Shown: positions 1 to 6,095, counted from the first letter of the stretch. The stretch: DNA of 6,117 nt from UBA4246 sp045113475 (GCA_045113475.1 JBGUIY010000283.1:1-6117); one strand, 5' to 3'. Translations and numbers: made by a program. The notes: generated by a model from the sequence alone, not told the origin.

Positions 1-40
1 CTTTAGGTGTTTCAGGTTATCTCCCGCTCTTTATGATCCT

Positions 41-69
41 ATTATACGCCCTGACAGTGTTTTTTTCAA
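41..69 (-). promoter_or_regulatory. Strong sigma-A promoter pointing out of the left edge
   Basis: Read on the minus strand, a -35 box TTGAAA (64-69) is followed by a 17-base spacer (47-63) and a perfect -10 box TATAAT (41-46). The predicted transcription start is near position 34. About 34 bases of leader remain in the window. They contain a purine-rich GGGAG run (around 21-25) that could be a ribosome binding site, but no ATG, GTG or TTG at a usual distance before the edge. The promoter lies about 120 bases beyond the mrr stop codon in the same direction, so it should start a separate transcript for a gene or RNA outside the window. What it drives cannot be told from here. Confidence 0.72.
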
Positions 70-103
70 GCAATACTCGGTGGGCGAGACATGGGATGGA
101 GAG

Positions 104-130
104 CCAAATAAATCGCTGGTCGTGAGACCA
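104..130 (-). terminator. Weak candidate terminator after mrr
   Basis: On the minus strand, TGGTC and GACCA (126-130 and 117-121) form a 5-bp stem closed by a 4-base loop. The stem can extend by one T:G pair. It is followed by a loosely T-rich stretch, GCGATTTATTT. The hairpin lies about 60 bases after the mrr stop codon and before the outward promoter at 41-69, which is the right place to separate the two transcripts. The short stem and broken T run make this a weak call. Confidence 0.25.
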
Positions 131-189
131 ATACAAATTCTTGAGTTTATGTGCTCTATTCTTTATCATTCATGAATCCAGTTGGACTA

Positions 190-1101
190 TTACAATTCCT
201 CTGCAAAAAAATCGCTGTCTATTCTCTTTATTTCGTAAATATGTTCTGTGGATACGCCAACACTATGCTTAATCATCAGCTTTGTCAACATATTACCGTC
301 CACAAGTACTACTTTCGTACCCAACAAGTTTTCTGAATATTTCACTGCGCCACTGGTGAACTTAGCAGTTGTAATGAATAATCCTTTTTGCGCTTGCTGT
401 CCTTGAAGCGCTCCAACAAACTTCTGTATTTCTGGTTTTTCTACTGTTTTATCAGGAGCCCATTGCTTTGCTTGTATATAGATATGGCTGAATCCAAGTT
501 GATCTTCTTTAATAATTCCATCAATCCCACCATCGTTTGATTGCTGTGTGACCATCCCTGCATCGTCGATTCCATTGCCATAACCCATGTGAAGCAGTAA
601 TTTGACCACCAGCTTTTCAAACTCGACGGGAGTGAGCTTCATAATCTCATCCATCAGCTGGCTGGAAAGCGCGCTGTTTACTTGCTGATAAGCGGTATCA
701 AGAAGCTCCATAGGCGATTCAGCCTTCTCTTTTTCGGAAACGTCAGATGTATTGGGTATTGTTGAATTATGGAATTCGCGGAATTTTTCTGATTTTTCAA
801 GATACTTTAAGTTGATTTCTTCACCCGATGCAAGCGCCTTTTTTCCTTCACTTGTAATTCTATACTTGCCGCGTATGGGAGTTTCAATTAATCCTGCCTT
901 ATTCAAATAAGTTCTTGCCCAAGCAACGCGGTTATCAAAAGTACTCTGTTTACCGCTCGGCAGTAACTCAGCTCTGTCTGAGGCCGAGATTTTCATTTCT
1001 TGCGCAATTATCTCGCGCACTTCGTTTGCAGCGTGTAGTTTTTCGTCCTGAACTGCACGTAAAAAGCCCTCAAAAAACTCAAAAAACTTCGGAACTGCCA
1101 T
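190..1101 (-). CDS. mrr: Mrr-type modification-dependent restriction endonuclease
   Basis: A 303-residue protein that resembles Escherichia coli Mrr (304 residues) along its whole length. Such enzymes cut DNA carrying foreign methylation (type IV restriction) and act in the cytoplasm. Residues 1-92 are the Mrr N-terminal winged-helix domain, opening MAVPKFFEFF and including NRVAWARTYLNKAGL. A polar linker (about 93-130, rich in E, K and S) leads to the Mrr_cat nuclease fold (about 150-275). Its PD-(D/E)XK-like active site is visible as E162 in FEKLV, D194 in NDGGIDG and Q210-A-K212 in YIQAKQW. FITTAKFT and VLVDG are further Mrr signatures. All catalytic residues are present, so the enzyme is probably active. 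I chose ATG at 1101 over GTG at 1110 because GGGTGA lies 5 bases before it and homologues start there. GC content is near 40 percent, far below the neighbouring operon, and no methylase or partner subunit is adjacent. This suggests a transferred stand-alone defence gene. The target modification cannot be read from the sequence. Confidence 0.93.
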   Translation of the reverse strand: MAVPKFFEFFEGFLRAVQDEKLHAANEVREIIAQEMKISASDRAELLPSGKQSTFDNRVAWARTYLNKAGLIETPIRGKYRITSEGKKALASGEEINLKYLEKSEKFREFHNSTIPNTSDVSEKEKAESPMELLDTAYQQVNSALSSQLMDEIMKLTPVEFEKLVVKLLLHMGYGNGIDDAGMVTQQSNDGGIDGIIKEDQLGFSHIYIQAKQWAPDKTVEKPEIQKFVGALQGQQAQKGLFITTAKFTSGAVKYSENLLGTKVVLVDGNMLTKLMIKHSVGVSTEHIYEIKRIDSDFFAEEL

Positions 1102-1106
1102 ACTGC

Positions 1107-1112
1107 TCACCC
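1107..1112 (-). promoter_or_regulatory. Ribosome binding site that decides the mrr start
   Basis: The minus strand reads GGGTGA, then the 5-base spacer GCAGT, then ATG (1101-1099). The motif matches the GGTGA half of the Shine-Dalgarno consensus. It overlaps the upstream in-frame GTG at 1110, which therefore is probably not the start. Confidence 0.6.
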
Positions 1113-1131
1113 ATTAATCAGTTTTGACTCT

Positions 1132-1140
1132 ATTGTAGCA
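1132..1140 (-). promoter_or_regulatory. Extended -10 promoter of mrr
   Basis: On the minus strand, TGC followed by TACAAT (1132-1137) gives the extended -10 pattern TGnTAnAAT. No good -35 box stands 17 bases upstream (the sequence there is AT-rich, TATTAT), which is usual for extended -10 promoters. Transcription would begin near 1125, giving a leader of about 24 bases to the ATG. The site lies between the end of recN and mrr and gives mrr a transcript of its own. Confidence 0.5.
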
Positions 1141-1160
1141 TGAAATGATACAATATAATA

Positions 1161-1186
1161 AAGAGAAAAGATAGTGCGATGCTATC
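1161..1186 (-). terminator. Probable weak terminator of the lspA-recN operon
   Basis: Read on the minus strand, GATAG (1186-1182) pairs with CTATC (1174-1170) around a 7-base loop and is followed at once by TTTTCTCTT (1169-1161). The hairpin lies about 25 bases after the recN stop codon and just before the mrr promoter, the expected place for the operon to end. The 5-bp, A/T-containing stem is weak, so some read-through into mrr is possible. Confidence 0.4.
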
Positions 1187-1210
1187 ATAAAGTTAGACGA
1201 AAGCATGATG

Positions 1211-2902
1211 TCACAGCTTTGCCTTGTACACCCCCGCCGCGTCCAGCATCGTTTTCGCGTGATCCATGGCGCTCCTGGTCTGGCCTTCGGCGCCGCTCAG
1301 CATGCGGCTGAGTTCCTCCACGCGGCCTTCGGCGTTCAGCTCGGTCACGTTGGTGACGGTGCGCTCGCCGGTGAAGCGCTTCTCGATCAGGTACTGGTGG
1401 TCGGCCATGGCGGCGATCTGCGGCAGATGAGTCACGCACAGCACCTGGCGGTAGCGGGCGATATCCGCCATCTTTTCTGCCACCACCTGGGCGGTGCGGC
1501 CGCTGATGCCGGTGTCGATCTCGTCGAATACCATGGAGGGGATCAGCGATTTTTCGCCCGCCAGGGCTTTGATGGCCAGCATGATGCGGGAAAGCTCGCC
1601 GCCGGAGGCCGTCTGGGCCAGGGGCTGGTACTGCTCGCCCAGGTTGGGCGCGATCAGGAAGGCGCAGCGCTCGACGCCTGCGGCGGTCTCTTCCCCGGGG
1701 ACGAGATTCACGCGGAAGCGCGTGCCCTTCATGTTCAGGTCCTGGAGCTGATGCTCCATCTTCTGCTCGAAGCCGCCGGCCAGGGCCTTGCGGGCTTCGC
1801 TCAGCTTTGAGGCTGCCGCCGCGTAGGCTTCATGGGCGCGGCGGACTTCCTTTTCCAGCCGGTCCGTATCGTCCTGGGCGTTTTCCAACAGCCGCAGATG
1901 GCCGTTGATCTCGTCCAGCTTTTTCAGCATGTCTTCGCTGGTGGCCCCGTACTTGCGGCTCAGGCGGTGCAGCTGGTCCAGCCGGCGGCTGATCTCGTCC
2001 ATCCGGTCTTCGTCGAAGTTCAGGCCGTCCAGCCGGTCGCGCAGATATATGCCCAGGTCTTCGGCTTCGTAATACAGGTTGTTCAGCCTTTCCAGGGACG
2101 GATCGAAGGAGTGGTCCAGCCCGCTCAGCTTCTCCAGGTGGGAGAGGGCCTGGCGCAGCCCGTCCACGGCGGAGGCGGACCGCCCGTTGTCGTACAGCTC
2201 CTGGTAGGCGCCGCGCAGATGGGATTCGATCTTTTCCGCGTTGCGGTAAAGGTCCCGTTCCTGGGCCAGTTCGTCCTCCTCGCCGGGGCGGAGATTGGCG
2301 CTCTCCAGCTCTTTTTTCTGGTAGGTCAGGATGTCTGCACGTTCGCTCTGCTCAATGAGCGTCTTTTTCAGTTTATCCAGCCGGAGCCGGGCCTCATGCC
2401 AGCGCTCGTAGGCGGCTCTGACCTGATCCAGCAGCGCCAGGTGCTCCGGGGTGCCGAAGGCGTCCAGCCAGCGCAGGTGCTGGCGCTCGTCCATCAGGGA
2501 CTGGTGCTCGTGCTGGCCGTGGATGTCCATCAGGCAGGCGGAAAGCTGCCTGAACTGGTTCAGCGGCACCATCACGCCGTCCACCCGGCAGGTGCTGCGG
2601 CCGGCGGTGGTGATCTCCCTGGCGAGGGTCACCTGGTCTTCCGGCTCGAAGCCGTTTTCCTTCAGGAAAGCCACGGCGTTAGGCGCGTCCTCCAGGGTGA
2701 AGCAGCCCTCCACGTAGGCCCTGTCGGTCTCGTGGCGGATCAGCTCCCGGCTGGCGCGGCCCCCCAGCAGCAGGGTGATGGCATCGATCACGATGGATTT
2801 GCCGGCGCCGGTTTCGCCGGTCAGGGCGTGCAGGCCGGCGTCAAAACGGATGTGGACCTCGTCGATCAGCGCGATATTGCGCACCAGCAGTTCGGTCAGC
2901 AT
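1211..2902 (-). CDS. recN: DNA repair ATPase RecN
   Basis: A 563-residue SMC-like ATPase, full length for RecN (about 550-575). RecN binds DNA ends early in double-strand break repair and supports RecA-dependent recombination on the nucleoid. The N-terminal ATPase half has the Walker A motif GETGAGKS at 29-36 and the RecN-typical HGQHEHQSL at 128-136. Residues 150-390 are rich in E, K, R, L and Q and form the usual short coiled-coil arms. The C-terminal half carries the ABC signature TASGGELSR (431-439), the Walker B stretch MVFDEIDTGISG (457-468, with D460 and E461) and THLPQIAA (491-498). The start ATG lies 8 bases after GGGGAG and only 3 bases after the argR stop, so translation is probably coupled. 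The argR-recN order is widespread in Bacillota. No LexA box was seen near the gene. It is the last gene of the operon. Confidence 0.97.
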   Translation of the reverse strand: MLTELLVRNIALIDEVHIRFDAGLHALTGETGAGKSIVIDAITLLLGGRASRELIRHETDRAYVEGCFTLEDAPNAVAFLKENGFEPEDQVTLAREITTAGRSTCRVDGVMVPLNQFRQLSACLMDIHGQHEHQSLMDERQHLRWLDAFGTPEHLALLDQVRAAYERWHEARLRLDKLKKTLIEQSERADILTYQKKELESANLRPGEEDELAQERDLYRNAEKIESHLRGAYQELYDNGRSASAVDGLRQALSHLEKLSGLDHSFDPSLERLNNLYYEAEDLGIYLRDRLDGLNFDEDRMDEISRRLDQLHRLSRKYGATSEDMLKKLDEINGHLRLLENAQDDTDRLEKEVRRAHEAYAAAASKLSEARKALAGGFEQKMEHQLQDLNMKGTRFRVNLVPGEETAAGVERCAFLIAPNLGEQYQPLAQTASGGELSRIMLAIKALAGEKSLIPSMVFDEIDTGISGRTAQVVAEKMADIARYRQVLCVTHLPQIAAMADHQYLIEKRFTGERTVTNVTELNAEGRVEELSRMLSGAEGQTRSAMDHAKTMLDAAGVYKAKL

Positions 2903-2905
2903 GGT

Positions 2906-3373
2906 TCATTCTCCCCGGCGCAGCAGCTGCAGGCGCTGCGCGATCATGGGCGTTTCCTCGTTCGTGCGGACCACGGCGAAGATGGTGTTGTCCCCGGCCA
3001 TCGTGCCCAGGATCTCCGGCCACTGCAGACCGTCCACCGCTTCCGCGGCGGCGTTGGCCGCGCCGGAAAGGGTGTGGATGACGATCATATTGTTGGCGTA
3101 CTGGATGTCCAGCACCGAGCTGACGAACATCTGCGTGAAGCGTTCACGCTCGTTGCGGGGCGGGAGGCTCTTGAATTTGCCCGCGGCGATGTAGCGCGTA
3201 TAGCCCTGGTTGTCGCTCTCCTTGCTCAGGCCCAGCTCGCGGATGTCGCGGGAGATGGTGGCCTGGGTCACGGCGAAGCCGGCCTGGCGCAGGGCGGCAA
3301 CCAGCTCGTCCTGGGTGGCGATCCGCCGCTGGGCGATCAGGTCCAGTATGGCGCTCTGTCGTTCGTTTTTCAT
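2906..3373 (-). CDS. argR: Arginine repressor ArgR/AhrC
   Basis: A 155-residue transcription factor of normal ArgR length. Family members form arginine-bound hexamers that bind ARG boxes, repress arginine biosynthesis and, in Bacillus, activate arginine catabolism. The N-terminal winged helix-turn-helix (1-65) contains the recognition helix region TQATISRDIRELGLSK (36-51). The C-terminal oligomerisation and arginine-binding domain (about 80-152) contains GTMAGDNTIF (123-132). In most homologues the arginine-binding loop reads GDD, but here it is GDN (D128, N129). The reading frame stays open upstream to 3559, inside mnmE. I placed the start at 3373 because MKNERQSAIL is the usual ArgR N-terminus and the ATG follows the mnmE stop by 10 bases. 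The purine run GAGAAGAAAG before it is a modest ribosome binding site. It lies in an operon with no arginine gene in the window, so it probably acts in trans. I see no convincing ARG box here. Confidence 0.95.
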   Translation of the reverse strand: MKNERQSAILDLIAQRRIATQDELVAALRQAGFAVTQATISRDIRELGLSKESDNQGYTRYIAAGKFKSLPPRNERERFTQMFVSSVLDIQYANNMIVIHTLSGAANAAAEAVDGLQWPEILGTMAGDNTIFAVVRTNEETPMIAQRLQLLRRGE

Positions 3374-3383
3374 GGCTTTCTTC

Positions 3384-4715
3384 TCACTTTCCGACGCAGA
3401 AGTTGGCAAATATCTCGTCCAGCAGGCGTTCGTCCGTGCGTTCGCCGGTGATCTCGCCCAGGGTGTCCAGCGCCGCGTGCAGATGGACGGCGGCGAACTC
3501 CTGTGAAAGGTGTGCGTCCAGCGCCCGGGCTGCCTCCTCCAGGGACTGGGCCGCCTCACGGGCAGCCAGGATGTGCCGCTGCTGGGTCAGGGGCGTGTCT
3601 GGCAACTGGCCGAACATGCGCCTGAGCCAGGTCCGCAGGGCTTCCAGACCCTCGCCGGTGACGGCGCTCACCAGGATGCCGTCTCCAGGGGCCGGCGCGC
3701 CGGGCGTCTGCCGGTCCGCCTTGGTATATACCTTCAGCAGGGGCAGGCCCGACTGCAGCACCGCCTCGGGCGCGTCCTGAGGCTCCCCGGCGTCGCTCAG
3801 CCACCATACGGCGTCGGCGGCTGCGGCGGTCCTGTAGGTCCGGTCGATGCCCAGGCGCTCGATCTGGTCTGCCGTCTCGTGGATGCCGGCGGTGTCGTAG
3901 AGGGTCACCGCGTATCCGTCCAGGGTGAAAGCGCCGCTGAGCACGTCCCGCGTGGTGCCGGGGATATCGGTCACGATGGCCCTGTCCTCGCCCAGCAGCG
4001 CGTTCAGCAGCGTGGATTTGCCCGCGTTGGGCGGGCCGAGCAGGGCCACGTGCAGCCCGTCGCGTACCAGCCGCGCCGCCCGCTCCTGGACGGCGGCGTT
4101 CAGGCGCTCCGCCAGGTTCCGGCAGTCCCGGGCCAGGGCGGCGTCCTCTGCGGGATCGTCCACCTCCTCGGGGTAGTCGATGGCGGCTTCCACCCGGGCG
4201 AGGATGGAAAGCAGGTCGGACTGCGCTTCGCCGATGAAGCGGCTCGCGCCGCCGTTCAGCTGCCGCAGGGCGCTCTGCCCGGCCCGCTCGTTGTTGGCCT
4301 GGATCAGCGCCATCACGGATTCGGCCTGGCTCAGGTCGATCCGCCCGTTCAGATAGGCGCGGAGGGTGAATTCCCCGGGGCCTGCCGGCCGCGCTCCAGC
4401 GGCGGTCAGGGCGTTCAGGCAGGCGGTGACGCTGTAGGCGCTGCCGTGCAGCTGGATCTCGGCCACGTCCTGCCGCGTGTAGCTCTTGGGCGCGCGCATG
4501 ACGACCGCCATGCACTCGTCCAGCTGCCGCTCGCCGTCGTGGAGCGTGCCCAGGTACAGCCGCCCGTGCTCCAGCTGTTTTACGCCGGCGCGGGGCGTGA
4601 ATACCCGCATGAGGATCGGCTCCGCCAGCGGGCCGCTCATGCGCACCACGGCGATGCCGGCAGCCCCCGGCGCGGTGGCGCAGGCGGCGATGGTGTCACG
4701 CATCAGCAGGTCCAT
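3384..4715 (-). CDS. mnmE: tRNA modification GTPase MnmE (TrmE)
   Basis: A 443-residue protein, normal for MnmE (about 450). With MnmG it installs the (carboxymethyl)aminomethyl group on C5 of U34 in certain tRNAs, using a folate one-carbon unit, and GTP hydrolysis drives the cycle. The N-terminal folate-binding domain spans about 6-120 (DTIAACATAPGAAGIAVVRMSG; later PGEFTLRAYLNGRIDL). A helical domain follows, with the G domain inserted at about 215-370. Its motifs are G1 GPPNAGKS (227-234), G2/K-loop GTTRD (253-257), G3 DTAG (274-277), G4 TKAD (331-334, usually NKxD) and G5 SAVTGEG (350-356). The protein ends in the diagnostic CVGK (440-443), carrying the catalytic-site cysteine. ATG 4715 is preferred over ATG 4703 because AGGAGG lies 6 bases before it. 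The start is 1 base after the upstream stop (TGACATG), so translation is probably coupled. MnmG, its obligate partner, is not in the window. Confidence 0.97.
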   Translation of the reverse strand: MDLLMRDTIAACATAPGAAGIAVVRMSGPLAEPILMRVFTPRAGVKQLEHGRLYLGTLHDGERQLDECMAVVMRAPKSYTRQDVAEIQLHGSAYSVTACLNALTAAGARPAGPGEFTLRAYLNGRIDLSQAESVMALIQANNERAGQSALRQLNGGASRFIGEAQSDLLSILARVEAAIDYPEEVDDPAEDAALARDCRNLAERLNAAVQERAARLVRDGLHVALLGPPNAGKSTLLNALLGEDRAIVTDIPGTTRDVLSGAFTLDGYAVTLYDTAGIHETADQIERLGIDRTYRTAAAADAVWWLSDAGEPQDAPEAVLQSGLPLLKVYTKADRQTPGAPAPGDGILVSAVTGEGLEALRTWLRRMFGQLPDTPLTQQRHILAAREAAQSLEEAARALDAHLSQEFAAVHLHAALDTLGEITGERTDERLLDEIFANFCVGK

Positions 4716-4716
4716 G

Positions 4717-5592
4717 TCAGTCCTCCTCGAAGGGACAGGGAGCGGTCAGCGTGAGTCTCTCCTGCGTCCCGGGATGGGTGAATTGCAGCGAATAGGCGTG
4801 CAGCATCAGCCTCGGCGCGTTGTTTGGGTGCCCGTAGATGGGGTCGCCCATCACCGGATGCCCGATGGAGGCCATGTGCACGCGGATCTGGTGGGTCCGT
4901 CCGGTCAGGATATGCACGTCCAGCAGGGTCCCGTGCTTAAAGTCCGGACGCAGCACCTTCCATTCCGTCAGCGCATACCGGCCGTCGGGACGGATGGCCA
5001 TTTTCTTCCGGTCCTTTGTGCTGCGGCCGATGGGGGCTTCGATGCGTCCGCTGTCTTCCCGGAAGCGGCCCTCCACCACGGCATGGTAGTGCTTTTCCAT
5101 CTCGCGGTTGGCCAGCTGTTCGGACAGCGCCTGGTGGGTCTGGTCGTCCTTGGCGATCAGGATGAGCCCGCTGGTGTCCTTGTCCAGCCGGTGCACGATG
5201 CCCGGCCGCAGCTCCCCGCCGATGCCGGAGAGGCTGCTGAGCCGCGCCATCAGGGCGTTCACCAGGGTGCCGTCCGGATTGCCCGCGCCGGGATGCACCA
5301 CCAGCCCGGCCGGCTTGTTGACCACCGCCAGGTATTCGTCCTCGTACAGGATCTCGATGGGGATGTCCTGGGCGGCGAGCGTGGTTTCCCGTACGGGTGG
5401 CAGATGGACGGTGATTTCGTCGCCCGCCCGCAGCTCGTGGCGCGCCTTGGACTGGACCTGCCCGTTGACGGCGACCCGGCCCTCTCTGATCAGGCGCGCG
5501 GCCTGGGCCCGGGAGACGCAGACACGCGCCGCGCACACGTCCAGCCGTTCGCCGTTCTGCGCGCATACGGCGTGCAGGGCCTCTTCGCTCAT
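4717..5592 (-). CDS. RluA/RluD-family 23S rRNA pseudouridine synthase (YlyB-like)
   Basis: A 291-residue enzyme predicted to isomerise specific uridines to pseudouridine, probably in 23S rRNA. An N-terminal S4 RNA-binding domain (about 14-62; ERLDVC, SRAQAARLIREGRVAVNG) precedes the RluA-type catalytic domain (about 75-285). The catalytic aspartate is D137 in GIVHRLDKDTSGL. Other family blocks are VVNKPAGLVVHPG (90-102), LTGRTHQIRVHM (229-240) and HPVMGDPIYG (245-254). The domain layout matches RluD and Bacillus YlyB, but the exact target uridine cannot be assigned, so no symbol is given. The frame is open upstream to 5772, but the true start is ATG 5592. It has AAAGGAG 5 bases before it and overlaps the lspA stop by 4 bases (ATGA). 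The lspA-rluD/ylyB pairing is common in Bacillota. Confidence 0.95.
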   Translation of the reverse strand: MSEEALHAVCAQNGERLDVCAARVCVSRAQAARLIREGRVAVNGQVQSKARHELRAGDEITVHLPPVRETTLAAQDIPIEILYEDEYLAVVNKPAGLVVHPGAGNPDGTLVNALMARLSSLSGIGGELRPGIVHRLDKDTSGLILIAKDDQTHQALSEQLANREMEKHYHAVVEGRFREDSGRIEAPIGRSTKDRKKMAIRPDGRYALTEWKVLRPDFKHGTLLDVHILTGRTHQIRVHMASIGHPVMGDPIYGHPNNAPRLMLHAYSLQFTHPGTQERLTLTAPCPFEED

Positions 5593-6035
5593 GGCGTCTC
5601 CTTTCTTCCGGGCAGAAGCAGCATGACGGCGCAGCAGGCCGCGCCGAGGGTCACGCAAATGTCCGCGAAATTGAATATGTAGAAACGGATAAACAGCAGT
5701 TCGATCATGTCCCGTACATAGCCCAGAAACACGCGGTCGATCAGGTTGCCCAGGGCGCCGGCGGCAATGCACAGCAGGGGCAGGCGGATCCGCGCGTCCC
5801 GCGGCAGGCGGATCAGAACGGCCAGGAGACCGGCAAACACGATCAGGGACAGGACGAGGGCCACGGAAACGGCGCCGTCGAACAGCCCCAGGGAGAATCC
5901 GCGGTTTTCGGTATAGTTCAGGCGGATGACGCCGGGGATCAGCCCGATAGTCCGGTGCGCTGCTGCGAACTTTGTTGCCTGATCCAGTGCGGTCAGCCCG
6001 GCGGTCACGGCGGCCTCGGTTCCCCTGCGCATCAT
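5589..6035 (-). CDS. lspA: Lipoprotein signal peptidase (signal peptidase II, LspA)
   Basis: A 148-residue membrane protein that removes signal peptides from prolipoproteins after lipid modification of the lipobox cysteine. It acts in the cytoplasmic membrane and is the target of globomycin. Four hydrophobic segments are visible (about 9-24, 56-76, 84-100 and 117-141), the usual topology. Family motifs are LDQATK (17-22), NYTENRG (40-46), GALGNLIDR (93-101), YVRDMIEL (106-113) and FNFAD (121-125). The conserved aspartates D100, D109 and D125 are intact, and the catalytic pair should lie among them. The usual NxGAAFG block is altered here to NRGFSLG. The frame is open to an ATG at 6065, but that codon overlaps the -10 box, so it would not be in the transcript. 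ATG 6035 or the adjacent ATG 6032 follow GAAGGGGTGAA (6046-6036), and either could be used. First gene of the operon. Confidence 0.94.
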   Translation of the reverse strand: MMRRGTEAAVTAGLTALDQATKFAAAHRTIGLIPGVIRLNYTENRGFSLGLFDGAVSVALVLSLIVFAGLLAVLIRLPRDARIRLPLLCIAAGALGNLIDRVFLGYVRDMIELLFIRFYIFNFADICVTLGAACCAVMLLLPGRKETP

Positions 6036-6036
6036 T

Positions 6037-6045
6037 TCACCCCTT
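6037..6045 (-). promoter_or_regulatory. Ribosome binding site that decides the lspA start
   Basis: The minus strand reads AAGGGGTGA just before ATG 6035 and ATG 6032, a near match to AAGGAGGTGA. It is the only good Shine-Dalgarno sequence near the N-terminus and rules out the longer frame from 6065. The spacing slightly favours ATG 6032, and the difference is one residue. Confidence 0.6.
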
Positions 6046-6047
6046 CC

Positions 6048-6062
6048 GCATAAATGCATAAA
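6048..6062. repeat. Short tandem repeat at the lspA transcription start
   Basis: GCATAAA occurs twice on the plus strand (6048-6054 and 6056-6062), separated by one T. The pair spans the predicted transcription start (near 6057) and touches the downstream side of the -10 box. An operator is conceivable from the position, but the repeat is short and AT-rich and could be chance. Confidence 0.3.
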
Positions 6063-6063
6063 C

Positions 6064-6091
6064 ATTATACATCAGCGGCAGAATTATGCAA
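6064..6091 (-). promoter_or_regulatory. Sigma-A promoter of the lspA-rluD-mnmE-argR-recN operon
   Basis: On the minus strand the -35 box TTGCAT (6086-6091), a 16-base spacer and a perfect -10 box TATAAT (6064-6069) lie directly upstream of lspA. Transcription should begin near 6057, giving a leader of roughly 20 bases. No other convincing promoter was seen between the tightly packed genes downstream, so this site probably drives all five. Confidence 0.7.
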
Positions 6092-6095
6092 TAGC

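Noticed and set aside
1..170. Plus-strand frames open from the left edge, one giving a hydrophobic stretch (LPLFMILLYALTVFF) ending at 123-125, another open to about 172
   Set aside because: Neither has a visible start or a recognisable motif, and both run through a near-perfect minus-strand promoter. Open runs of 40-56 codons occur by chance.
104..220. Sequence AAATCGCTG seen twice (near 110 and 209)
   Set aside because: It is only nine bases with no flanking similarity; probably chance rather than an attachment-site or insertion repeat.
151..336. A 61-codon plus-strand frame at the end of mrr
   Set aside because: It is antisense to mrr, has no good ribosome binding site and shows no family features.
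1832..3451. Very long open reading frame (539 codons) on the plus strand opposite recN and argR
   Set aside because: It is antisense to two well-supported genes, and its translation is rich in V, Q, G, A and L with no recognisable domain. High-GC coding DNA commonly leaves such open frames on the opposite strand.
3374..3559. Longer argR frame starting at 3559
   Set aside because: The extra 62 residues are Arg/Pro/Ser-rich, lie inside the mnmE coding region and have no counterpart in ArgR proteins.
3510..5682. Long plus-strand frames (3510-4754 and 4486-5682) and a 319-codon minus-strand frame (3556-4515)
   Set aside because: They overlap mnmE and the pseudouridine synthase gene, whose proteins have complete family motifs. 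The translations are low-complexity (Arg/Pro/Gly-rich or Gln/Val-rich) shadows.
5593..5772. Longer pseudouridine synthase frame starting at 5772
   Set aside because: The extension lies within lspA, is Arg-rich, and the ATGA overlap with a good ribosome binding site at 5598-5604 marks the real start.
6036..6065. Longer lspA start at ATG 6065
   Set aside because: That ATG overlaps the TATAAT box and would be upstream of the predicted transcript start. A good ribosome binding site serves ATG 6035/6032 instead.
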